The notes below the pieces were generated by a model. It worked only from the letters and a program-made list of their open reading frames with translations. It did not search any database and was not told where the DNA came from. Shown in pieces: positions 34,634 to 42,925 of a DNA stretch of 64,000 bases; the stretch's first letter is position 1; the number at the start of each line of letters is the position of its first letter. Position numbers and translations under genes: made by a program. The DNA is from Promicromonospora panici (GTDB lineage: Bacteria; Actinomycetota; Actinomycetes; Actinomycetales; Cellulomonadaceae): positions 1-64,000 of the forward strand of contig NZ_UWYY01000022.1 of the NCBI RefSeq assembly GCF_900608595.1. The letters are read 5' to 3'.

Positions 34634-36097
34634 ATGTCCCGCGCCGCCGACCTGATCGCGCCGATCACCAAGGTGGTCAACGCCGAGGACCGGCGCGGGG
34701 ACATCATCACGGCCGCCGGCCTCCTGGCCATCGCGCTCGCACTGGACGCGCTCGGTCTGGTCCGGACGTCCTGGAGCGGTCCGCCGGACGTGCCGTCCTG
34801 GTGGTTCGTCCTCCCGGCGGTCGTCGCCTGCACCGCACTCGTCTGGCGCCGGCACCACCCGCTCGGAACGCTGGGCGTCGCCACGGTCGCCCTCGTCGCC
34901 GACGTCGCCCTGGGCGGCAGCGTCGGCCTCCTCGTGATCGTGTGGGAGGCGCTGTACTGCGTGCATCTCTACGGTCGGCGCGTAGCGCGGCGGGTCACCG
35001 CGATCAGTGTCGCCGTCGTCTCCCTGGCCGCGATGATCCTGGTCGGCGAGATGACGGGCGAGGCCAGGCTCGCGGTTCTCGCCGGGCTCCAGGCCGTCAC
35101 CCTCCTGGTCATGCCGATGTGGTGGGGCGCGAACGTGCGCCAGGGCCGCGAGCTGACCGCCGCCGCGCACGAGCGGGGACGGCTCGAACGCGATCGCAGC
35201 ACCGCGCTCCTCCGCCTCGCCGAGGCCGCGCGGCACGACGCCGTCCGCGCCGAGCGCACCGCCGTCGCCCGGGACCTGCACGACGTCGTCGCGTCGCACC
35301 TCTCCGCGATCACCATCACCTCGGGCGCGGCGCTCGCCGGCGAGCCCGAGCCGGAGCGCGACCGGGCCGCGCTGCGCAGCATCCGCGCGGAGAGCCTGGC
35401 CTCGCTGCAGGACATGCAGGCGATGATCCGGGTGCTGGCCGCCGAGACGGGACAGGGTGGGCAGGCGCAGGGCGGCCCAACGGCGGACGGCGGGCCGTCG
35501 TCCGGCCCGGCCCAGCAGGGATCGGCGCCGCCCGGCGCGGGCGCCGTCGGCTCCGACCTTTTGGCCGCGCCGCGCGTCGCTCAGCTCGCGCCCGTGCTGG
35601 AGCAGGTGCGGCTCGCGGGGCTAGAGCTGACGGTGACCGATCCCGACGGTGTGCTGGCCGGCGACACGATCCTGCCCGCGGCGGTCGACCACGCGGTGTA
35701 CCGGGTGGTGCGGGAGGCGCTCACGAACGTGCTCAAGCATGGTGGTGCCCGCGCGGAGATCCGGGTCGCCGCGGGGGACGGGCTGGAGCTCACGGTGCAT
35801 GACGACGGGGTCCGCCCCGGGGACGCTCCCCGGGATCCGGCCGACGTCGGCGGCGGGACCGGGCTCGGTCTCGTGTCGATGCGCGAACGCGTCGAGTCCC
35901 TCGGTGGCACTTTCGAGGCGGGGGCGGCGAACGGCAGGCCAGACGACGGCGGCGGTTCTGACCGCGATCGCGACGGGCGCCGCAGCGGTCGGGCCGACGG
36001 CCCGGGATGGCAGGTCCGGGCGGTACTGCCGCTGCCGGGCCGGGCGGCCGCGGAGCCGGCGTCGTCGGACCGGACGATCCGGGGGATCCGCGCATGA
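34634..36097 (+). CDS. Two-component sensor histidine kinase (NarL-type partner)
   Basis: 487 residues. Four to five membrane helices occupy about residues 25-165. The HisKA_3 dimerisation helix contains phospho-acceptor His216 in ARDLHDVVASHL, and the HATPase domain shows VVREALTNVLKHG and GTGLGLVSMRERVESLGG. Two Gly/Pro/Ala-rich stretches (about 276-310 and 433-460) are probably disordered. It is a TANNNT-like leaderless start (TGAGAT, 6 nt before ATG). Overlaps its regulator by 4 nt. Signal unknown. Confidence 0.9.
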   Translation: MSRAADLIAPITKVVNAEDRRGDIITAAGLLAIALALDALGLVRTSWSGPPDVPSWWFVLPAVVACTALVWRRHHPLGTLGVATVALVADVALGGSVGLLVIVWEALYCVHLYGRRVARRVTAISVAVVSLAAMILVGEMTGEARLAVLAGLQAVTLLVMPMWWGANVRQGRELTAAAHERGRLERDRSTALLRLAEAARHDAVRAERTAVARDLHDVVASHLSAITITSGAALAGEPEPERDRAALRSIRAESLASLQDMQAMIRVLAAETGQGGQAQGGPTADGGPSSGPAQQGSAPPGAGAVGSDLLAAPRVAQLAPVLEQVRLAGLELTVTDPDGVLAGDTILPAAVDHAVYRVVREALTNVLKHGGARAEIRVAAGDGLELTVHDDGVRPGDAPRDPADVGGGTGLGLVSMRERVESLGGTFEAGAANGRPDDGGGSDRDRDGRRSGRADGPGWQVRAVLPLPGRAAAEPASSDRTIRGIRA

Positions 36098-36750
36098 TCC
36101 GCGTCCTGCTCGCCGACGACCACGCGGCGATCCGCGCGGGCCTGCGCATGCTGCTCGCGACGGCCGGCGACATCGAGGTGATCGGCGAGGCCGGTGACGG
36201 CGCGGTCGCGGTGGCGAACGCGCGGGCGCTGCGCCCCGACGTCGTGCTCATGGACGTCCGGATGCCCGGGACCGACGGCGTCACCGCGACCCGGCAGATC
36301 GTCGAGGAGGGTCTGTCCGAGGTCCTCGTGCTCACGACGTTCGACCTGGACGAGTACGTGTTCGGCGCGCTGCGGGCGGGCGCCGCGGGCTTCCTCCTGA
36401 AGACCGCCGAGGCGACGGCGCTGGTGGACGCCGTCCGGCACGTCGCTGCAGGTGACGGTGTGGTGGCGCCGGAAGTCACGCGCCGGCTCATCGCCGAGCT
36501 GTCGGCGCCGCGGGCGGGGAACGGCGTCGGCCACCGCGGCCCGGTGACGGAGCTGCCCGAGGACCTGACCCCGCGGGAGCGTGACGTGCTCGCGGGTCTC
36601 GGGTTCGGCCTGTCCAACGCCGAGCTCGCGACCGAGCTGATGATCAGCGAGGCCACGGCCAAGACCCACGTGTCGCGGGTGCTCGCCAAGCTCGGTGTCA
36701 CCTCCCGCGTTCAGGCCGCCATCGCGGCGCGGGACGCGGGGCTCGCGTAA
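36094..36750 (+). CDS. LuxR/NarL-family response regulator
   Basis: 218 residues. Receiver domain has acidic pocket DDH at 8-10, phospho-acceptor Asp54 (VLMDVRMPG), Thr (LTTF) and Lys (LLKTAE). The C-terminal LuxR-type helix-turn-helix reads LTPRERDVLAGLGFGLSNAE and SEATAKTHVSRVLAKLGV. It is translationally coupled to the kinase (ATGA). Target genes unknown; the membrane-protein gene on the other strand is a candidate. Confidence 0.93.
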   Translation: MIRVLLADDHAAIRAGLRMLLATAGDIEVIGEAGDGAVAVANARALRPDVVLMDVRMPGTDGVTATRQIVEEGLSEVLVLTTFDLDEYVFGALRAGAAGFLLKTAEATALVDAVRHVAAGDGVVAPEVTRRLIAELSAPRAGNGVGHRGPVTELPEDLTPRERDVLAGLGFGLSNAELATELMISEATAKTHVSRVLAKLGVTSRVQAAIAARDAGLA

Positions 36751-36792
36751 GCCGCTGCGGTCGGGGCTCGTGCCCGATCTCAAAGATCATCG

Positions 36793-36853
36793 AAGCGCTT
36801 GCGTCAAACCCTTGACTTCACCCTCGGGCACCCCGAGCATGGGAGCGTTCCCA
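36793..36853 (+). promoter_or_regulatory. Cellulase promoter with CebR-like operator
   Basis: TTGACT (36812-36817) and GAGCAT (36835-36840) are separated by 17 bp. TGGGAGCGTTCCCA at 36840-36853 matches the known CebR/CelR cello-oligosaccharide repressor site TGGGAGCGCTCCCA at 13 of 14 bases, and lies on the likely transcription start. A second palindromic core, AAGCGCTT at 36793-36800, is 50 bp upstream. Together they predict repression relieved by cellobiose. Confidence 0.75.
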
Positions 36854-36879
36854 CAGGTGCACACGAGAAAGGCCTCGTC

Positions 36880-38631
36880 ATGCAGAGAACTGCGCGCACC
36901 ATGGCCGGCATAGTCGCCGGCCTCGCACTGACACTCGCTTCGGTCGCCCCGGCGGCCGGGGCCGCAACGGCCAGCAGCGGTACGGAGACCGGCAGCGTCG
37001 CCGGAGAGACGCAGGACAAGGGCAAGGGCAAAGACAAGGACAAGGACACCGTCGCGGACATCGCGGCCGACATGCAGCCGGGCTGGAACCTGGGTAACAC
37101 CTTCGACTCGACCGGCAGCGACGAGACGTCGTGGGGCAACCCGCGCGTCACCGAGGAGTTCCTGGACCAGATTCGTGCCCAGGGCTTCAACAGCATCCGT
37201 ATCCCCGTCACCTGGGGCCAGCACCAGGGCGGCGCACCGGACCACACGATCGACCCGGCGTACCTCGACCGCGTCGAGGAGGTCGTGGGCTGGGCGCTCG
37301 ATGACGGCTTCTACGTGATGATCAACATCCACCACGACTCCTGGCAGTGGATCAACACGATGCCCACCAACCACGATGCCGTGCTCGACCGCTACAGCGA
37401 CACCTGGACCCAGATCGCCGAGCGGTTCCAGGACGCGGACGCCCGCCTCACGTTCGAGAGCGTCAACGAGCCGCAGTTCGCGAACAGCTCGGGCGAGGCT
37501 CAGGAGCTCGAGCTGCTGGCCGAGCTGAACAGGGTGTTCCACGAGATCGTGCGCGGTTCGGGCGGCGTGAACGCGACCCGGCCGCTGGTGCTGCCGACGC
37601 TGCACACAGGGTCTGATCCGGCCCTGCTCGACGCGCTGGCCGCGGAGATCGCCGCACTGGACGACCCGAACCTCATCGCTACCGTGCACAACTACGGGTT
37701 CTGGCCGTTCAGCGTGAACATCGCCGGGTACACCCGGTTCAACGCCGAGGTGCAGCAGAACCTGACCGACCAGTTCGATCTGGTGCACGCCGCGTTCACC
37801 GCCCGCGGCGTGCCGGTGGTCATCGGGGAGTACGGGCTGCTCGGGTTCGACCGGCACACCGGGACCGTCGAGCAAGGCGAGAAGCTGAAGTTCTTCGAGT
37901 ACTTCGGTTACGCGGCCCGGCAGCGCGGCTTCACGACCATGCTCTGGGACAACGGGCAGCACTTCGACCGCACGGCGTACAGGTGGCGAGACCAGGCGCT
38001 GTTCGACCAGATCTCGTCGAGCTGGACCGAACGGTCGGGGACGGCGTCGTCCGACCTGGTGTTCGTGCCCGCCTCGGGCAACATCGCCGCCCAGAGCCTG
38101 ACGCTCAACCCGAACGGGACGAGCTTCGAGGCCGTGCTGCACGACGGCGGCGAGCTGGTCGCCGGGACCGACTACACATTGGCGGGCAACGAGCTGACGC
38201 TGTCCGCCGCGCTGCTGGAGCGGCTCGCGGGCGACAGGACGCCGGGCCCGGCCGACGAGCTGGTGGTCCGGTTCTCGGGCGGCGTGCCGTGGACGGTGCG
38301 GATCATCAACCAGGAGACGCCGGTGCTCCAGGCCGCCTCGGGCACGACGGGGTCGTTCGCGATCCCGACGTCGTTCACGGGCGACCTGCTCGCGACGATG
38401 GAGGCGAAGTACGCGGACGGTTCGAACGCGGGGCCGCAGAACTGGACGTCGTACAAGGAGTTCGACGTGACGTTCAGGCCCGACTACGCGGCCGGGACCA
38501 TCACCCTCACCCCGGAGTTCTTCGCCGAGGTGAACGACGGGACCGTGAACCTGACGTTCCACTTCTGGAGCGGGGACACGCTCACTTACGCCCTCACAAA
38601 AACGGGAACCACGGTAACGGGCACCCCCTGA
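36880..38631 (+). CDS. Secreted GH5 endoglucanase with X2/CBM46-like modules
   Basis: Extracellular cellulase, 583 residues. Signal peptide to about residue 30 (APAAGAA), then a Lys/Asp-rich linker. The GH5 barrel spans about 60-400, with acid/base Glu197 (FESVNEPQF) and nucleophile Glu317 (VVIGEYGLLGF). About 410-490 is an X2-type Ig-like module (VFVPASGNIAAQSLTLNPNG) and 495-583 is CBM46-like (TSFTGDLLATMEAKYADGSN). ATG 36880 follows GAAAGG. Promoter bears a CebR-like operator. A 58-bp palindrome follows the stop. Confidence 0.92.
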   Translation: MQRTARTMAGIVAGLALTLASVAPAAGAATASSGTETGSVAGETQDKGKGKDKDKDTVADIAADMQPGWNLGNTFDSTGSDETSWGNPRVTEEFLDQIRAQGFNSIRIPVTWGQHQGGAPDHTIDPAYLDRVEEVVGWALDDGFYVMINIHHDSWQWINTMPTNHDAVLDRYSDTWTQIAERFQDADARLTFESVNEPQFANSSGEAQELELLAELNRVFHEIVRGSGGVNATRPLVLPTLHTGSDPALLDALAAEIAALDDPNLIATVHNYGFWPFSVNIAGYTRFNAEVQQNLTDQFDLVHAAFTARGVPVVIGEYGLLGFDRHTGTVEQGEKLKFFEYFGYAARQRGFTTMLWDNGQHFDRTAYRWRDQALFDQISSSWTERSGTASSDLVFVPASGNIAAQSLTLNPNGTSFEAVLHDGGELVAGTDYTLAGNELTLSAALLERLAGDRTPGPADELVVRFSGGVPWTVRIINQETPVLQAASGTTGSFAIPTSFTGDLLATMEAKYADGSNAGPQNWTSYKEFDVTFRPDYAAGTITLTPEFFAEVNDGTVNLTFHFWSGDTLTYALTKTGTTVTGTP

Positions 38632-38640
38632 CCCGTCCGT

Positions 38641-38698
38641 TGAGTGCGTGATTCTCGCCCTGTCAGCACGTGCTGACAGGGCGAAAATCACGCACTCA
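38641..38698. repeat. 58-bp near-perfect palindrome between convergent genes
   Basis: Arms 38641-38669 and 38670-38698 are 29 bp each and pair with one mismatch and no loop. It sits 9 bp past the cellulase stop and 9 bp from the convergent stop at 38708. It likely acts as a bidirectional terminator or a cruciform; there is no T-tract. Confidence 0.9.
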
Positions 38699-38707
38699 GC
38701 GAGGGGG

Positions 38708-39286
38708 TCAGGGCGAACGGCGGACCACAGTTCGGCTCAGGGTGCCCGTCAGCAGCGAGTAGACGGCCGAGCCGATGACGATCCAGACGACCGCGGCGAG
38801 GATCGCCGGGACGAGCTCGAAGTCGCCCGCGAAGGGCACCGCGGCGAGGATCACCGTGGCGAGGCCCACCACCCAGCCGAAGAACGACCGGGGGCGCGGC
38901 GTGCTCATCACGAGCAGGTAGAGCACGATCGACGCGACCAGCGCGAAGAGGGCACCCGCCACGACCCAGGCCATCAGGTCGGAGCCGGTGGCGAACAGGT
39001 CGGCCTGCGCCTGGATCTCGAGGTTCAGTACCTCCTCGAGGATGAACTCCGCGGCCAGCCCGATGAGAGCGGCCACGAGCATCGTCGCCAGCGCGCCGGC
39101 CCAGTAGCGGCCCACCTCCAGGCCGAGGCGCGGGTCCTGGGTGCCGGACGTGACGGGCTGGACCGTCTCGTCCGGTGTCTCGCCCACCGGCTGGGTCGGC
39201 GTGCCCGGCGCCTGGGCGGGCGGCGGATAGGCCGGCGGCGGTCGCTCGCCGTAGTCGGCGTCGTAGGGGCGGTTCGGGTCGCTCAT
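38708..39286 (-). CDS. Small integral membrane protein (DUF6069-like)
   Basis: 192 residues. The N-terminal 50 are Pro/Gly-rich and cytoplasmic-looking (PPPAYPPPAQAPGTPTQP). Four membrane helices follow (about 63-83, 102-127, 135-153 and 158-180). It resembles the DUF6069 group of actinobacterial four-helix proteins, whose role is unknown. GGGAGG precedes the ATG. It reads away from the ebo-type operon. Confidence 0.65.
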   Translation of the reverse strand: MSDPNRPYDADYGERPPPAYPPPAQAPGTPTQPVGETPDETVQPVTSGTQDPRLGLEVGRYWAGALATMLVAALIGLAAEFILEEVLNLEIQAQADLFATGSDLMAWVVAGALFALVASIVLYLLVMSTPRPRSFFGWVVGLATVILAAVPFAGDFELVPAILAAVVWIVIGSAVYSLLTGTLSRTVVRRSP

Positions 39287-39380
39287 CGTGGTACCTCCCG
39301 GTTGTGAGGCCTATGTCCACTCCAGCACAGATCGGCGAGAGTCGCACGGCACGCACCTAAAGGACCGGGCTCACCTGGTG

Positions 39381-39439
39381 TTGCGGGCGCAACCGTTGTG
39401 ACTACGTGTCCCTTTTAGCCGCAACGGTCGCGCCCACAA
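39381..39439. repeat. Dispersed palindromic element, copy 1
   Basis: Arms 39381-39399 and 39421-39439 pair over 19 bp with 3 mismatches around a 21-nt centre beginning GACTACGTGTCCCTTTTAG. The centre and arms are closely similar to 60692-60766. It lies just after the end of the ebo-type operon and may serve as its terminator. Confidence 0.8.
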
Positions 39440-39448
39440 GAAAGGAGG

Positions 39449-40849
39449 TCAGCTCAGGGACTGGAGGTCCAGGACCAGGCCCTTGATCGCGGTCGCCGGG
39501 ACCTGGGCCGTGTCGTCGTCGACCCAGCGGGCTACGGACGACGGCACGTCCGCGTCCGAGCACAGCACGAGCGGGGTGTCCGCCGACGAGTCGGGCAGGC
39601 GGCCGTGCGTACCGCGCACGTAGGACGCGTCGAGCGGCGTGGTGCTCATCGCGTACCGCAGGCCGAGCTTCTTGCGCACCAGGTTCAGCCCGGCCTTCGC
39701 CTTGGCCAGCGGGTCAGCCGGGTCGAAGAACAACTCGGCGGGGTCGTAGCCCGGCTTGCGGTGGATGTCGACGCCGCGCGCGAACTCGGGCGCCCGGTCG
39801 TCGTCGAGCCAGTAGTAGTAGGTGAACCACGCCCGCGGCTCGGCGACGACCACGAGCTCGCCCGCCCGCTCGTGGTCCAGCCCGTACCTGGCCTGCGCCG
39901 CGCGGTCCAGCACCTCGTCGACGCCGGGCACCCCACGCAGCAGGTCCGCGACCCGGGTCACGTCCGAGAGGTCGTCGACGTACACGTGCGCCACCTGGTG
40001 GTCGGCGACCGCGAACGCCCGGGAGGTCCACGGGTCGAGCTGTTCGCGGCCGTCCTGCGTGTACACCTCCAGGAAGCCCTCGCGCCGCAGGATCCGGTTG
40101 ATGTCCACAGGCTGGTTCGCGGGCCCGATGCCGTACTCCGAGACGGCGACGACAGTGACGCCCGCCGCCTCGGCGTCGTCGAGCAGAGGCGTCAGGGCGA
40201 CGTCGAGGTCGGCCGCCGCCCGGTCCGCCTCGGGCGAGCTCGGCCCGAAACGCTGCAGGTCGTAGTCGAGGTGCGGCACGTACGCCGTCGTGAGCTGGGA
40301 CTTCCGCGTGCGCAGCAGGTGCCGGGTCACGTCCACGATCCACCGGGTGGAGGCGATGGACGCCGTCGGGCCCCAGTAGGTGAACAGCGGGAAGTCGCCG
40401 AACCGGCCGGTGAGCTCGCCGTGCATGGCCGCCGGCCGGATGTAGGCGTCGGGCGACTTGCGCCCGTCGGCGTGGTAGATCGGGCGCGGCGTGACGGTGA
40501 CGTCGGTGGTCATGCCCATCGCATACCACCAGCACACGTTGTCGGCGGTGTACATCGCGTCGCGCTTGCGGGCGGCCTCCCACACCTTCTCGCCCGCGAC
40601 CAGCTTGTTGTGCTGGCGCCAGAGATACACGTCGCCCAGCTCGCGGAAGTACCAGCCGTTGCCGACGATCCCGTGCTCGGCCGGCATCAGCCCCGTGAGC
40701 ATCGTCGACTGCACGCTGCACGTCACGGCGGGCAGCACGGTGGCGAGCTCGGACTGCCAGCCCGAGCTAGCCAGCCGCCGCAGGCGCGGCATGTGGGCCA
40801 GAGCGCGGGCCGTCAGCCCGACGACGTCGAGCAGCAGGACAGGCTTCAT
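39449..40849 (-). CDS. Alkaline-phosphatase-fold phosphodiesterase, EboF-like
   Basis: 466 residues of the nucleotide-pyrophosphatase/phosphodiesterase superfamily. Metal and nucleophile sites are visible: LLLDVVGL near the N-terminus, nucleophile Thr in LPAVTCSVQSTMLTG, YVPHLDYDLQRFG, and GTHGRLP near the C-terminus. The usual SDHG metal motif is replaced by VSEYGIGP, an Asp-to-Glu and His-to-Tyr change. It lacks a signal peptide. Last gene of the seven-gene operon, overlapping EboE by 4 nt. EboF-like naming is by neighbourhood. Confidence 0.75.
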   Translation of the reverse strand: MKPVLLLDVVGLTARALAHMPRLRRLASSGWQSELATVLPAVTCSVQSTMLTGLMPAEHGIVGNGWYFRELGDVYLWRQHNKLVAGEKVWEAARKRDAMYTADNVCWWYAMGMTTDVTVTPRPIYHADGRKSPDAYIRPAAMHGELTGRFGDFPLFTYWGPTASIASTRWIVDVTRHLLRTRKSQLTTAYVPHLDYDLQRFGPSSPEADRAAADLDVALTPLLDDAEAAGVTVVAVSEYGIGPANQPVDINRILRREGFLEVYTQDGREQLDPWTSRAFAVADHQVAHVYVDDLSDVTRVADLLRGVPGVDEVLDRAAQARYGLDHERAGELVVVAEPRAWFTYYYWLDDDRAPEFARGVDIHRKPGYDPAELFFDPADPLAKAKAGLNLVRKKLGLRYAMSTTPLDASYVRGTHGRLPDSSADTPLVLCSDADVPSSVARWVDDDTAQVPATAIKGLVLDLQSLS

Positions 40850-42033
40850 GCGTGGCTTCCTTCCGTGGCGGCGGCAATGAGGTGTTCCCGGGCCCAGCGC
40901 AGCTCGGCGGCGATCCCGGTCACGAGCTCGTCGGCGCCGTCGGGCAGCACGTCGGGCGGCAGGACCGACCACGTGTACGTCTCGACGTCGAGGTGCGCCT
41001 CGTCGCCGTGCGGCGCGGCCCGGACCGCGGCGACGGCGTCGCGCAGCACCTCGGTCGTCGCCGCGAGCGGCGCCGCCGGCTCGTGATGCAGCGGCACGTG
41101 GAAGTGCACGCGCCACGGCCCGTCGCCGGGCAGGCCCGGCCGCCGGTCGGCGATGCCGAGCGCCACGGGCAGGTCGTCGGAGGCCAGCACGTCGCCCGTT
41201 GCCGCCAGCTCGCGCACCTGGTGCAGGTAGCGCTGCTCCACGAATCGCCCGACGGCGTCCCGCGCGCCCGGCGCCGCCGGTTCGGCGACCTCCAGCGCGG
41301 CGGAGGCCTGGACCTTGACCACGCGCAGGCCCGCGTCCGTGATCCGGCGGACGGCGCCGCCCGGGTCGGCGAACGAGACCGCCAGGTGGCACGTGTCGAG
41401 GCAGACGCCGACGTACTTGGGGTCGATGCGCCGGTCCTCGGGCCACTCGGGGCCGGTCCGCGCGGCGAGCCACGAGACGACGTCCTCCACGGTGTCGAGC
41501 ACGCAGCCGGGCTCGGGCTCGACGGCGACCCGCACGGTCCGGCCGGTGCGTTCCGCCAGCGACCGCAGCTCGGCCGACAGTGTGGCGAACGCCTTGGTCG
41601 CCTCGTCGTCGTCGGCGCGCGTCCAGGGCGCGCGCCACGCCAGGGGCAGGGTCGAGATCGACCCGGGGACGCCGTCGGGCAGCAGGTCGGCCAGGACGCG
41701 CGCGCAGGCGAGTACGTAGTCGAGGCGCGCGCGCTCGGCCCACGTGGGGGAGTACACCGCGAGCTTGACCACCTCGCGGTGGAACCCGCCGTACGGGAAG
41801 GCGTTCAGGGTGTGCACCTGGAGCCGGTGCTCCGCGAGCGCAGCGCGCAGCCGGTCCCGGTCGGGCGCGGACCGGTCCAGGCGGTGCGCCAGTTCGGCGG
41901 GCAGCCACAGGCCGACGCCGAGGGTGTCGAGGCCAGCGGCCTCGCGCACCGGGCCCGAGTACCGGGCGAGCTGTTCGATCACGCCGTCGAGGTCCTCGGC
42001 GGGATGCACGTTGGTGCAGTACGAGAGCAGCAT
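40846..42033 (-). CDS. eboE: Metabolite traffic protein EboE (sugar isomerase-like TIM barrel)
   Basis: 395 residues of the AP-endonuclease-2/xylose-isomerase fold. The N-terminal LSYCTNVHPAEDLDGVIEQL is characteristic of EboE. Metal-site residues appear in VAVEPEPGCVLDTVED, GVCLDTCHLAVSF and VHFHVPLHHE. EboE is part of the ebo cluster, which in cyanobacteria is needed for moving scytonemin precursors to the periplasm. 11 nt lie between this start and the stop of the TatD-like gene. Function here is inferred. Confidence 0.82.
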   Translation of the reverse strand: MLLSYCTNVHPAEDLDGVIEQLARYSGPVREAAGLDTLGVGLWLPAELAHRLDRSAPDRDRLRAALAEHRLQVHTLNAFPYGGFHREVVKLAVYSPTWAERARLDYVLACARVLADLLPDGVPGSISTLPLAWRAPWTRADDDEATKAFATLSAELRSLAERTGRTVRVAVEPEPGCVLDTVEDVVSWLAARTGPEWPEDRRIDPKYVGVCLDTCHLAVSFADPGGAVRRITDAGLRVVKVQASAALEVAEPAAPGARDAVGRFVEQRYLHQVRELAATGDVLASDDLPVALGIADRRPGLPGDGPWRVHFHVPLHHEPAAPLAATTEVLRDAVAAVRAAPHGDEAHLDVETYTWSVLPPDVLPDGADELVTGIAAELRWAREHLIAAATEGSHA

Positions 42034-42044
42034 GTCAGGTCCCC

Positions 42045-42923
42045 TCAGGCTCGGACGCCGCGCAGCACGGACGAGCCCTCGAACTCGACGCCGGGTGTCG
42101 GCGGCGCGCCCTCGCTGAAGCCGGGCACCGGGTCGAGCACGAGGTTTCCCGACTGCTCGTAGAACGCGGCGGGGTTGCGCCAGAGCACCTGGTCGACGTC
42201 GTCCTCGGTGAAGCCGGCCGCGAGCATCGCCTGCCCGGTCCGCGCGGTCTTGAGCGGGTCGGAGCGGCCCCAGTCGGCGGCCGAGTTCACGATCATCCGG
42301 TTGATGCCGTACTCCTTGAGCAGCGCGACCATGCGGTCCTCGTCCATCTTGGTGTCGGGGTAGATGGAGAACCCGGCCCAGGCCCCGGCGTCGCGCACGA
42401 GGGCGACGTTGGTCTCGTTGAGGTGGTCCACGAGCACCCGTTCGGGCGCCAGCCCGGACTCGCGCACGACATCGAGGGTGCGGCGGGTGCCCGCGAGCTT
42501 GTCGCGGTGCGGGGTGTGCACCAGGACGGGGAGCTCGGCCTCGCGCGCCAGCTGGAGCTGGGTGGCGAACACCTCGTCCTCCTCGGGCGTCATCGAGTCG
42601 TAGCCGACCTCGCCCACGGCGACGACGCCGTCCTTGAGCAGGTAGCGGGGGATCTCGGCGAGCACCTCGCGGCAGCGCGGGTCGTTCGCCTCCTTGGGGT
42701 TGAGCGCGATGGTCGCATGGTGCCGGATGCCGAACTGTGCGGCCCGGAACCGTTCCCAGCCGAGCAGGGAGTCGAAGTAGTCGGTGAACGAGCCCACGCT
42801 CGTGCGAGGCTGACCCAGCCAGAACGCCGGCTCGACGACGGCGCGCACCCCCGCGGCGTACATCGCCTCGTAGTCGTCGGTGGTGCGGCTCGTCATGTGG
42901 ATGTGCGGGTCGAGGATGCGCAT
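42045..42923 (-). CDS. eboB: TatD-family metal hydrolase (EboB-like)
   Basis: 292 residues. Amidohydrolase-fold metal ligands: MRILDPHIHMTS (HxH) at the start, GEVGYDSM, VLVHTPHRDK and VNSAADWGRSDPL. The protein has the TatD fold but ends with a region specific to the ebo group (QVLWRNPAAFYEQSGNLVLDP). It would hydrolyse a small metabolite; the substrate is unknown. It begins 2 nt after the EboA stop. Assignment as EboB is by fold and position beside EboA and EboE. Confidence 0.82.
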   Translation of the reverse strand: MRILDPHIHMTSRTTDDYEAMYAAGVRAVVEPAFWLGQPRTSVGSFTDYFDSLLGWERFRAAQFGIRHHATIALNPKEANDPRCREVLAEIPRYLLKDGVVAVGEVGYDSMTPEEDEVFATQLQLAREAELPVLVHTPHRDKLAGTRRTLDVVRESGLAPERVLVDHLNETNVALVRDAGAWAGFSIYPDTKMDEDRMVALLKEYGINRMIVNSAADWGRSDPLKTARTGQAMLAAGFTEDDVDQVLWRNPAAFYEQSGNLVLDPVPGFSEGAPPTPGVEFEGSSVLRGVRA

Positions 42924-42925
42924 CG

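Noticed and set aside
39605..42162. Long plus-strand frames opposite the ebo-type operon
   Set aside because: Antisense shadows. The minus-strand genes have proper motifs and overlapping stop/start codons.
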